The notes below the pieces were generated by a model, which was not told the origin of the DNA, searched no databases, and was given only the letters and a program-made list of their open reading frames with translations. This document shows, one piece after another, positions 6,941 to 13,632 of a DNA stretch of 13,632 nucleotides. Every line of letters starts with the position of its first letter. The stretch's first letter is position 1. The stretch is from Sphingobacterium thalpophilum (lineage in GTDB: Bacteria > Bacteroidota > Bacteroidia > Flavobacteriales > Flavobacteriaceae), in NCBI GenBank assembly GCA_943325255.2, contig CALPOS020000040.1, positions 1 to 13,632 on the forward strand, written 5' to 3'. A program made the translations under genes and the position numbers.

Positions 6941-9490
6941 TTGAGTAACTCAACAGCAAAAATATCATTATTTATTCTAATAGGGATAATTATTACCGCA
7001 TGCGATACTTTGAAGAGGGTTCCATCTGATAAAAAATTGCTGACAAAAAATGAAATTTTCGTTAATGCAAAAAAGATAAACGCGGAGAACATTACCGATT
7101 TGGTATATCAAAAGCCGAACTCTTCAATTCTCGGTTATAAATTGAGACTGAATTTATACAATCTTGCAAGTCTAAAACATGATTCTTTGTATCAGGCGAA
7201 ATTTACCAAAAATCCTGAAAAATATAAGCGAATGTCGAAACTCCTTTCGGCGAAACAAGTCAATCGCTTGGGAAAATCTTTTTGGTATTCTGGTATTCAT
7301 GAATTTCTAAAAAAAACAGGCGAAGCCCCAGTAATTGCTGAAGATAAGAGCACGGCGAAATCAAACCTCCGTTTGAAATCTCATTATTTTAATCAAGGTT
7401 ATTTTGACGTTAAGTCGACATTTGAAGTTGATTCTATTAGCCCTAGAAAAGTTAAAATTAAATATAACCTGAGTACAGGAAATCCATATATCATTGATAG
7501 CATAAGAACTGCAATCTTAACGCCGGCATTAGACTCGCTTTATCAAGACAACAGAGTGGCTACTTTTCTAAAAACAGGAAAGCAATATAAAACGGTTGAT
7601 TTTGAGGCTGAAAGAAGCAGAGTTACAACTCATTTTCGAAACAATGGTGCCTATGATTTTCAGCCAACGTTTATAAACTTTGATATTGATACGTTAAATG
7701 GGAATCATAAAGCCAACGTAAATTTGAAAATAGAGAATTTTTCTTATAATGAAAATGACTCTATTAAGACCAAGCCATTCAATTTATACCCCATTAGTGA
7801 AGTAAATATTTACACCGACCATAACCCTAAAGACACATCGAAAGTAGCTGAAAAAAAGACGTCGTTTTCTAATTTTAATCTTTTCAGCAAAGGAAAACTC
7901 AAGTACAAACCGAAAGCGATTACCAATGCCATTTTTATTACAAAAGGAAGTTTGTATTCTGATTCAAAAACCAATCTTAGTACAAGATATCTCAGTAATT
8001 TGAGGGTTTTCAATTATCCAACAATTAAATACAGGGTCAATCCAAATGATTCCATTCATAAATCTTTAATTGCGGATATATACTTAACACAAAGAGAAAA
8101 ATACAGTTTTGGTTACGGCATTGATTTTACCCATTCGAATATACAAGATTTCGGAATATCCGGAAACTTATCGTTTCTTATTCGAAACGTGTTTAATGGC
8201 GCTGAAACATTTGAAATTGTAACTAGAGGAAACATTGGATCCTCTCGAGACCTCGCCAATCCTGACAACCAGTTTTTTAATGTTCGTGATTATGGGGTTG
8301 ATTTGAAGTTAAATTTTCCTAGAATCCTTATGTTTTTCAATGCGGACAAAATCATCCCGAAACGTATGTTGCCTTCTACTTTATTGACGCTAGGTTTTTC
8401 AAAACAGCAAAATATCGGTCTAGACAAAGAGAATTTCACTGGTGCAATGACTTATAATTGGACACCCAATCGAAACACAGCGCTTCGATTTGATTTATTC
8501 AATGTTCAATATGTAAAAAATCTTAATCCAGATAATTATTTTAATATCTACAAGTCTTCTTACGATATTGTCAACGATATAGCTAAACAATACAATACCA
8601 ATCCTAGTTATTTCGATGAGAGCAATAATCTGATTGTGAATGAAGGGATTGACGGTTTTATTGGCGATGTTACAAATAATGTGATTACTCTAAACACTGA
8701 AGACTCGAAGTCTGTAATGAGCGTAGCAGAACGATCAACTCGACTTACGGAAAACAACCTGATTTTTGCTTCGAGCTTTTCTGTCTCAAAATCAACAAAA
8801 AAGGACATTAGTGATGAAAGTTTTCATATTTTTAGATCTAAACTAGAATCTGCCGGAAATTTTCTGTCCTTGTTAGCAAACATATCCAAGCAGACAGGAA
8901 CGCAAGTTGCCACTAAAACAATATTTGAAGTAGAGTTCTCGCAGTATTTTAAGACCGAACTAGAGTATATTAAACACTGGGATCTAAAAAAGAAAAAAGT
9001 TCTAGCATTTCGAAGTTTTGTTGGAATCGCGGTTCCTTATGGTAATTCAGAAAGCGTTCCCTTTTCCCGAAGTTATTTTTCTGGCGGATCAAATGACAAT
9101 AGAGCATGGCAATCTTACTCGCTTGGTCCGGGTAGAACTTCAGCGCAAAGAGACTTTAATGAAGCCAACTTTAAAATTGCGGTTAGTGCTGAATTCAGGT
9201 TTAATTTTTTCTCCAAATTTAATGGTGCCTTATTTATTGACACCGGTAACATCTGGAATATATTCGACAATATTGAGGCGGAAGAAGCCGTGTTTAGTGG
9301 AATAGAATCCTTGAAAGACACTGCGGTCGGTTCGGGATTTGGACTGCGGTATGACTTAAGCTTCTTTGTTTTGCGTTTAGACTTTGGTTTTAAGACTTTC
9401 AATCCATCTGACACCTCTAATAAGAAATGGTTCAGAGACTACAATTTTGCCAATTCGGTCGCAAATATTGGAATAAACTATCCATTCTAA
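6941..9490 (+). CDS. tamL: TamL: lipoprotein-anchored TamA/BamA-family outer-membrane assembly protein
   Basis: An 849-residue Omp85-superfamily protein of the Bacteroidota TamL type, thought to act with TamB at the outer membrane. The N-terminus is a lipoprotein signal peptide with a lipobox ending ITAC, lipidated C21. Residues about 25-380 form a periplasmic part with POTRA-like repeats (SHYFNQGYFDVKSTF and RVTTHFRNNGAYDFQPTF are two helix-strand units). From about 385 (EKYSFGYGIDFTHSN) to the end is a 16-strand-type barrel, with an L6-like motif N720-R-A-W723 followed by LGPG, and a C-terminal aromatic ending INYPF. The start codon is TTG at 6941: an in-frame stop lies at 6932, and no ATG or GTG occurs before the lipobox. 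No tamB is adjacent; fbaA follows. Confidence 0.88.
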   Translation: MSNSTAKISLFILIGIIITACDTLKRVPSDKKLLTKNEIFVNAKKINAENITDLVYQKPNSSILGYKLRLNLYNLASLKHDSLYQAKFTKNPEKYKRMSKLLSAKQVNRLGKSFWYSGIHEFLKKTGEAPVIAEDKSTAKSNLRLKSHYFNQGYFDVKSTFEVDSISPRKVKIKYNLSTGNPYIIDSIRTAILTPALDSLYQDNRVATFLKTGKQYKTVDFEAERSRVTTHFRNNGAYDFQPTFINFDIDTLNGNHKANVNLKIENFSYNENDSIKTKPFNLYPISEVNIYTDHNPKDTSKVAEKKTSFSNFNLFSKGKLKYKPKAITNAIFITKGSLYSDSKTNLSTRYLSNLRVFNYPTIKYRVNPNDSIHKSLIADIYLTQREKYSFGYGIDFTHSNIQDFGISGNLSFLIRNVFNGAETFEIVTRGNIGSSRDLANPDNQFFNVRDYGVDLKLNFPRILMFFNADKIIPKRMLPSTLLTLGFSKQQNIGLDKENFTGAMTYNWTPNRNTALRFDLFNVQYVKNLNPDNYFNIYKSSYDIVNDIAKQYNTNPSYFDESNNLIVNEGIDGFIGDVTNNVITLNTEDSKSVMSVAERSTRLTENNLIFASSFSVSKSTKKDISDESFHIFRSKLESAGNFLSLLANISKQTGTQVATKTIFEVEFSQYFKTELEYIKHWDLKKKKVLAFRSFVGIAVPYGNSESVPFSRSYFSGGSNDNRAWQSYSLGPGRTSAQRDFNEANFKIAVSAEFRFNFFSKFNGALFIDTGNIWNIFDNIEAEEAVFSGIESLKDTAVGSGFGLRYDLSFFVLRLDFGFKTFNPSDTSNKKWFRDYNFANSVANIGINYPF

Positions 9491-9503
9491 ATTTATAAAT
9501 TAT

Positions 9504-9511
9504 TATTTTTG
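9504..9511 (+). promoter_or_regulatory. Candidate -7 element (TATTTTTG) for fbaA
   Basis: A perfect TAnnTTTG box 27 bases before the fbaA ATG in a 48-base AT-rich gap after tamL. It suggests that fbaA has its own promoter instead of relying on tamL read-through. No TTG -33 element at the usual distance was identified. Confidence 0.55.
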
Positions 9512-9538
9512 TAGTCCTTAACTTTAAAACAAACACTT

Positions 9539-10606
9539 ATGGCTCATAGCATAAAACCTGGCGTTGCCACTGGCGATCAAGTTCAAGAAATATTCAAGTA
9601 CGCAAAAGAAAAGGGTTTTGCTTTGCCTGCTGTAAACGTAACAGGTTCAAGTACAATAAACGGTGTCTTAGAAACTGCAGCTAAACTAAAAGCTCCAGTA
9701 ATCATTCAATTTTCTAATGGTGGCGCGGCTTTTAATGCTGGAAAAGGATTGTCAAATGTCAATGAAAAAGCTGCTATTGCGGGCGGTATCGCCGGTGCAA
9801 AACATATTCATACTTTAGCTGAAGCATACGGAGCTACTGTAATTTTACATACCGACCATTGCGCAAAGAAATTATTACCTTGGCTAGACGGTCTGTTAGA
9901 CGCAAGCGAAAAACACTTCGCCGAAACAGGTAAGCCTTTATACAGTTCTCACATGATTGATTTATCTGAAGAACCACTTCATGAAAACATCGAAATTTGT
10001 GCGCAGTATTTGAAGCGAATGAGCAAGATGGGAATGACCCTAGAAATAGAATTGGGAATTACAGGTGGTGAAGAGGACGGAGTTGACAATTCAGATGTAG
10101 ACAGCTCAAAGCTTTACACACAACCTGACGAAGTTGCTTATGCATATGAGGAATTAATGAAAGTAAGTCCCCGTTTTACAATCGCTGCTGCCTTCGGAAA
10201 TGTGCACGGTGTATACAAACCAGGAAACGTAAAACTAACTCCGAAGATCCTTAAGAATTCTCAAGATTATGTTCAGAACAAATTCAACACAGGTCATAAT
10301 CCGGTTGATTTTGTTTTTCATGGTGGATCTGGATCCACACTGGAGGAAATTAGAGAGGGAATAAGCTATGGCGTAATCAAAATGAACATCGACACTGATT
10401 TACAATTTGCTTTTACCGAAGGAATTCGCGATTATATGGTGAATAACATCGAGTATTTAAGAACACAAATTGGCAATCCAGACGGCCCAGATTCTCCCAA
10501 TAAAAAACACTACGACCCAAGAAAGTGGGTTCGCGAAGGCGAAATGACATTCAACAAGAGATTGGAACAAGCATTTGCCGATTTGAATAACGTAAACACT
10601 TTATAA
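9539..10606 (+). CDS. fbaA: Class II fructose-bisphosphate aldolase
   Basis: Zinc-dependent aldolase that cleaves fructose-1,6-bisphosphate to dihydroxyacetone phosphate and glyceraldehyde-3-phosphate, and runs in reverse for gluconeogenesis. At 355 residues it matches the E. coli FbaA subtype (class IIA, about 359). Visible active-site residues: catalytic D106 and zinc ligand H107 in LHTDHC, zinc ligand H223 in NVHGVYKPGNVKL, zinc ligand H261 in FHGGSGS, and the phosphate-binding NIDTDLQ segment. All are offset by three from the E. coli numbering (D109, H110, H226, H264). ATG at 9539 follows a promoter box with a normal leader. The accD gene follows 38 bases later across an AT repeat, and the two may be partly co-transcribed. 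Confidence 0.97.
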   Translation: MAHSIKPGVATGDQVQEIFKYAKEKGFALPAVNVTGSSTINGVLETAAKLKAPVIIQFSNGGAAFNAGKGLSNVNEKAAIAGGIAGAKHIHTLAEAYGATVILHTDHCAKKLLPWLDGLLDASEKHFAETGKPLYSSHMIDLSEEPLHENIEICAQYLKRMSKMGMTLEIELGITGGEEDGVDNSDVDSSKLYTQPDEVAYAYEELMKVSPRFTIAAAFGNVHGVYKPGNVKLTPKILKNSQDYVQNKFNTGHNPVDFVFHGGSGSTLEEIREGISYGVIKMNIDTDLQFAFTEGIRDYMVNNIEYLRTQIGNPDGPDSPNKKHYDPRKWVREGEMTFNKRLEQAFADLNNVNTL

Positions 10607-10636
10607 TTATTAATTGTTAATTATTAATTATTAATT
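10607..10636. repeat. 7-nt-period AT tandem repeat between fbaA and accD
   Basis: Directly after the fbaA stop are four 7-base units: ttattaa, ttgttaa, ttattaa, ttattaa, then tt. They occupy almost the entire 38-base gap before the accD ATG. The period is read directly; whether copy number varies or affects accD expression is unknown. It has no GC-rich stem, so it is unlikely to be a terminator. Confidence 0.75.
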
Positions 10637-10644
10637 GAAAAAAT

Positions 10645-11499
10645 ATGGCTTGGTTTAAAAGAACAGAAAAAGGAATTACCACTGCAACGGAAGACAAAAA
10701 AGATGTCCCTAAAGGCTTATGGTATAAATCTCCAACAGGAAAAATTATCGATGCGGATGAGTTAGAACGAAATCTATGGGTAAGTCCAGAAGATGGTTTT
10801 CATGTTAGAATTGGAAGCGTAGAGTATTTTCAAATCTTGTTCGATAACAATGAGTTTAAAGAACTAGATGCCAAGATGACCTCTAAAGACCCATTGCATT
10901 TTGAAGACACGAAGAAGTATTCTGACCGTTTGAAAGAAGTGATGGAGAAAACAAATCTAAAAGATGCCGTTCGAACTGCGGTAGGTAAATCAAAGGGGAA
11001 AGACCTTGTGGTTTGCTGTATGGACTTTGCCTTTATCGGCGGGTCAATGGGAGCAGTTGTTGGTGAAAAAATAGCAAGAGGAATTGATCATTCTATCAAA
11101 AACAAAATTCCATTTGTGATGATTTCTAAATCGGGTGGCGCACGAATGATGGAAGCTGCCTATTCTTTAATGCAATTGGCAAAAACCTCAGCAAAATTGG
11201 CGCAATTGGCCGAAGCTGGGATTCCATATATTTCCTTGTGTACAGATCCAACAACAGGAGGAACAACAGCTTCCTATGCCATGTTAGGTGATGTCAACAT
11301 TTCAGAACCTGGTGCTTTAATTGGTTTTGCAGGACCACGTGTGGTAAAAGACACAACGGGAAAAGATCTGCCTGAAGGATTTCAAACTGCAGAATTTGTC
11401 TTAGAACATGGTTTCTTAGATTTTATTACACCAAGAAAGGAATTGAAAGACAAAATCAATTTATTTATTGACTTAATTGAAAATAACGAAATACGATAA
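10645..11499 (+). CDS. accD: Acetyl-CoA carboxylase carboxyltransferase subunit beta, without zinc-ribbon cysteines
   Basis: Beta subunit of the carboxyltransferase that, with AccA, moves the carboxyl group from biotin to acetyl-CoA to make malonyl-CoA for fatty acid synthesis. The protein has 284 residues. The crotonase-fold core is well preserved: FAFIGGSMGAVVGEKIARG, SKSGGARMMEAAYSLMQLAK, TDPTTGGTTASYAMLGD, EPGALIGFAGPRVV and LPEGFQTAEFVLEHGFLD. The N-terminal domain is still alignable (ELERNL at 39-44), but the CxxC pairs of the E. coli-type zinc ribbon are replaced: KSPTG at 28-32 and VSPED at 46-50, leaving no cysteine there. I believe this is usual for flavobacterial AccD, but have not checked. 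The gene ends in a strong terminator. AccA is not in the window. Confidence 0.95.
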   Translation: MAWFKRTEKGITTATEDKKDVPKGLWYKSPTGKIIDADELERNLWVSPEDGFHVRIGSVEYFQILFDNNEFKELDAKMTSKDPLHFEDTKKYSDRLKEVMEKTNLKDAVRTAVGKSKGKDLVVCCMDFAFIGGSMGAVVGEKIARGIDHSIKNKIPFVMISKSGGARMMEAAYSLMQLAKTSAKLAQLAEAGIPYISLCTDPTTGGTTASYAMLGDVNISEPGALIGFAGPRVVKDTTGKDLPEGFQTAEFVLEHGFLDFITPRKELKDKINLFIDLIENNEIR

Positions 11500-11502
11500 A
11501 TT

Positions 11503-11532
11503 AAAATCCCGATCATTTTCGGGATTTTTTTT
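11503..11532 (+). terminator. Rho-independent terminator after accD, probably bidirectional
   Basis: A perfect 10-bp stem (aaaatcccga at 11503-11512 with tcgggatttt at 11519-11528), a 6-base loop tcattt, and a T run through 11532. It begins 3 bases after the accD stop and ends 5 bases before the stop of the convergent permease gene. On the minus strand the stem is also followed by a T-rich tract (tttt is part of the stem, then aattt), so it may serve both genes. Confidence 0.9.
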
Positions 11533-11537
11533 GTTCA

Positions 11538-12794
11538 TTACATTCCAGTGCGGATTGCCTCAACAGGATCCAAACGCGACGCTGAAATTGCAGGAAGAAT
11601 TCCAGACAGCAAACCTATAAATGCCGACAATCCTGTTCCCAGAACGACATTCCAAAAACCTAATATAAATTCAAATTCGAGTGTTTTAGTAAGAACAATA
11701 GATATAATCCACACGAGAAGTAATCCGAAAACACCTCCAATTAGCGACAAAATAATCGATTCGAATAAAAATTGAAATAAAATAAACTTGTTCTTGGCTC
11801 CCAAAGATTTTTGAATTCCAATCAGACTTGTTCGTTCCTTTACCGAAACAAACATAATATTCGCAATTCCAAATCCACCAACCAATAATGAGAATCCGCT
11901 AATAATCCACCCAATCATATTCATTTGAGAGACAATACCGTCAATCAAATCTGTAAATCCCGACAGAATATTAATAAAAAAATTATCTATCTCATCCGTT
12001 TTTACGCCTCGTACATTCCTTAATTTCTGCGAGATTTCACCTTTTAATTCAGGAATATCAGCACCTTTTTCTGGTTTGATAATGATTACAGGCAACATCA
12101 TATCATTGTTGTCTCCGTACAATTGTCGTAAGAAATTAATGGGAAGAAAAACTGAAGTGTCATCGCCTCCACCCATATCAAGTCCTGATTCTCCTTTCTT
12201 TTTGGTCACGCCTATTACTATTAAACGCTGTCCGTACAATCGAATGGTTTTTCCGATTGGATCAACATCATCAAATAAACCTTTGGCAATTTCGTAGCCT
12301 AAAACCACGACAGGTCTGCCTGAATTAGATTCGGATTCATTAAAAAATCGCCCTTCCGCAAATTCCAAACGTTGAATATCTACAAACTCGTAGGTCACGG
12401 GGATAATATTCACATCAGTCATCACTTTTTTTTCAAACTTTACACTTTCTCTATTGGTAAAAAACTGATAACAGACGTGTTCCGTATGATTGAGATTTTC
12501 CTTCAAATTCTGATATTCTTCATAGTTCACCTTCGGAAACTGTTCTCTTTTCCATTCCGGAATATCAGTGGGACCGAATGAAACACTAGTCAAGTAGATG
12601 GTATTTTTATCTAAAGTGCTCAAATCACTCTTGATTTTTCTATCTAAAGAATCCACAGCGGCAAGAACAGCGATAATAGAAAAGATTCCGATGGTAACTC
12701 CAAGTAACGACAATAAGGTTCTCAACTTATTGTTGCGAAGCGCATTCAGTGCAAAACTTAAACTCTCAGAAAGCAATCGGAAATAGACGATCAT
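11538..12794 (-). CDS. MacB/FtsX-type ABC transporter permease
   Basis: A 418-residue inner-membrane protein with the MacB architecture. One N-terminal transmembrane helix (about 27-47, LLSLLGVTIGIFSIIAVLAAV) is followed by a large periplasmic MacB_PCD-like domain (about 50-290, with VVVLGYEIAKGLFDDVDPIGKTI in parts), then three C-terminal helices (about 295-318, 340-366, 378-402). The FtsX-domain coupling sequence VKERTSLIGIQKSLGAK and the terminal motif ASRLDPVEAIRTGM are typical. Such permeases work with a separate LolD/MacB-type ATPase to move lipoproteins, peptides or drugs, or to transmit force. No ATPase gene is adjacent here, and the substrate is unknown. The frame extends to 12863, but ATG 12794 gives the usual N-terminus and follows a candidate promoter. 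Confidence 0.9.
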   Translation of the reverse strand: MIVYFRLLSESLSFALNALRNNKLRTLLSLLGVTIGIFSIIAVLAAVDSLDRKIKSDLSTLDKNTIYLTSVSFGPTDIPEWKREQFPKVNYEEYQNLKENLNHTEHVCYQFFTNRESVKFEKKVMTDVNIIPVTYEFVDIQRLEFAEGRFFNESESNSGRPVVVLGYEIAKGLFDDVDPIGKTIRLYGQRLIVIGVTKKKGESGLDMGGGDDTSVFLPINFLRQLYGDNNDMMLPVIIIKPEKGADIPELKGEISQKLRNVRGVKTDEIDNFFINILSGFTDLIDGIVSQMNMIGWIISGFSLLVGGFGIANIMFVSVKERTSLIGIQKSLGAKNKFILFQFLFESIILSLIGGVFGLLLVWIISIVLTKTLEFEFILGFWNVVLGTGLSAFIGLLSGILPAISASRLDPVEAIRTGM

Positions 12795-12806
12795 ACAATA
12801 AATTTT

Positions 12807-12835
12807 GAAAGGTAAAAGTCCGTATTTTGTAGCAA
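12807..12835 (-). promoter_or_regulatory. Candidate promoter for the MacB-like permease
   Basis: On the minus strand, TTG (12833-12835) is followed after 18 bases by TACCTTTC (12807-12814), matching TAnnTTTG except for the last base. It lies 12 bases before ATG 12794 and inside the longer open frame, favouring the shorter protein. The resulting leader would be under 10 bases, so confidence is modest. Confidence 0.35.
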
Positions 12836-12899
12836 CAATCCTAATAAAATCAGACTTGGTCATTTGTACAATTTTACTAAATATTGTTACACAAATCGA

Positions 12900-12929
12900 T
12901 TGAATTTTACTTTCAAAAAACTACTTTTA
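12900..12929 (+). promoter_or_regulatory. Candidate promoter for purH
   Basis: TTG (12900-12902), a 19-base spacer, and TACTTTTA (12922-12929), which matches the Bacteroidota TAnnTTTG box except for the last base. The spacing is as expected for this promoter class and would give a leader of roughly 17 bases before ATG 12952. No purine riboswitch-like structure fits in so short a leader. Confidence 0.5.
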
Positions 12930-12951
12930 CACCTACAAACACAACTACTAT

Positions 12952-13632
12952 ATGAGCACTACAAAAACAATCCAATCAGCCCTAATTTCAGTCTTTTCTA
13001 AAGATGGATTAGCGCCCATTGTTCGGAAATTACACGAACAAAATGTAACCCTTTATTCAACTGGCGGAACAGAAGACTTTATAAAAAATCTTGGTATTCC
13101 CGTGGTTGCAGTTGAAGATGTCACCTCTTATCCTTCCATATTAGGAGGTCGCGTAAAAACCTTGCATCCTAAGATTTTTGGTGGAATTCTAAATCGTCAA
13201 GACAACCAAACTGATGTGCAACAAATGGAAGAATTTCAAATTCCGCAGATTGATTTGGTCATCGTCGATTTGTATCCATTTGAGAAAACCGTAGCGTTAG
13301 GTGCGTCCGAAGTTGATATCATAGAAAAAATTGACATTGGCGGGATATCACTAATCCGAGCTGCAGCAAAGAACTTTAAAGATACCGTTATTGTAGCTTC
13401 TGTAGAAGAATACGGTTTGTTATTGGATTTGATTTCATCTCAAAACGGCACAACTACAATTGAAAACAGAAGACTTCTAGCAACCAAAGCGTTTCATGTA
13501 TCTTCACATTACGATACTGCGATTTTCAATTATTTTAATGAAGACGAAACGATTTACAAAGAAAGTATTGCTCACGGACAAATTTTACGGTATGGTGAAA
13601 ACCCACATCAAAAGGGCTTTTTCTTTGGTGAC
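12952..13632 (+). CDS. purH: Bifunctional AICAR formyltransferase / IMP cyclohydrolase, N-terminal part (3' end outside window)
   Basis: Catalyses the last two steps of de novo IMP synthesis: formylation of AICAR with 10-formyl-THF, then ring closure. The window holds 227 codons of a protein usually slightly over 500 residues. The N-terminal MGS-like cyclohydrolase domain shows STGGTEDF, GGRVKTLHPKIFGGIL (65-80, with the K and R of the active-site region), DLYPF (106-110) and DIGGISLIRAAAKN (128-141). The start of the formyltransferase domain shows RYGENPHQ near the edge. ATG 12952 follows a candidate promoter. The frame has no stop before the window ends. It is divergent from the MacB-like permease, across 157 bases from its chosen start. 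Its folate cofactor links it loosely to folA in this window. Confidence 0.95.
   Translation, partial: MSTTKTIQSALISVFSKDGLAPIVRKLHEQNVTLYSTGGTEDFIKNLGIPVVAVEDVTSYPSILGGRVKTLHPKIFGGILNRQDNQTDVQQMEEFQIPQIDLVIVDLYPFEKTVALGASEVDIIEKIDIGGISLIRAAAKNFKDTVIVASVEEYGLLLDLISSQNGTTTIENRRLLATKAFHVSSHYDTAIFNYFNEDETIYKESIAHGQILRYGENPHQKGFFFGD

Noticed and set aside
9115..9414. Open frame on the minus strand within the tamL barrel region
   Set aside because: Antisense shadow of a well-supported gene; low-complexity translation with no family features.
12076..12297. Plus-strand open frames within the MacB-like permease (this and several nearby)
   Set aside because: All overlap the periplasmic domain of the permease in antisense and look like frame shadows.
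12795..12863. N-terminal extension of the MacB-like permease
   Set aside because: The extra 23 residues do not resemble the family start, and a candidate promoter lies within the segment.

Overview
This window reads as chromosomal housekeeping DNA from a member of the Bacteroidota, most likely a Flavobacterium-like Flavobacteriaceae. The evidence is the AT-rich base composition, several TAnnTTTG boxes (the Bacteroidota -7 promoter element) ahead of genes, a PorT protein of the type IX secretion system, a lipoprotein-anchored TamA/BamA-type barrel (TamL), a 2TM-domain protein, and no obvious Shine-Dalgarno sequences. I see no tRNA, rRNA, CRISPR array, insertion sequence or prophage.

Layout. 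1-720 is the 3' half of asnS. A 150-base gap of 8-nt-period repeats leads into rpoN (sigma-54, 871-2334), followed 22 bases on by a small multi-pass membrane protein with a degenerate PAP2 phosphatase signature (2357-2962). Its 3' end overlaps the 3' end of a convergent gene for an uncharacterised outer-membrane barrel (2957-3655, minus). A divergent intergenic region then starts a 2TM-domain protein plus dihydrofolate reductase pair (3775-4601). Next come ubiE/menG and porT (4712-6157), converging on a SpoU/TrmH-family RNA methyltransferase (6171-6902, minus). That gene diverges from tamL (6941-9490), which begins with TTG. fbaA and accD follow on the plus strand (9539-11499), separated by a 7-nt-period AT repeat. 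A strong, probably bidirectional terminator (11503-11532) separates accD from a convergent MacB/FtsX-type permease (11538-12794, minus). The window ends in the first 227 codons of purH.

How the genes fit together. Most products are core metabolism or information processing: AsnRS, sigma-54, DHFR, menaquinone methyltransferase, aldolase, acetyl-CoA carboxylase beta subunit and PurH. Between them lies a set of envelope genes: PorT, TamL, a second small barrel, a PAP2-like membrane protein and a MacB-like permease. The neighbourhood ubiE-porT-RNA methyltransferase-tamL is, as far as I recall, conserved in Flavobacteriaceae.

I did not find a convincing new multi-gene system. The points most worth a second look are the 8-nt tandem repeat that runs into the rpoN start codon and has an inverted counterpart after asnS, the complete absence of the zinc-ribbon cysteines in AccD, the cryptic PAP2 signature in the gene after rpoN, and the two TTG-started membrane-associated genes.
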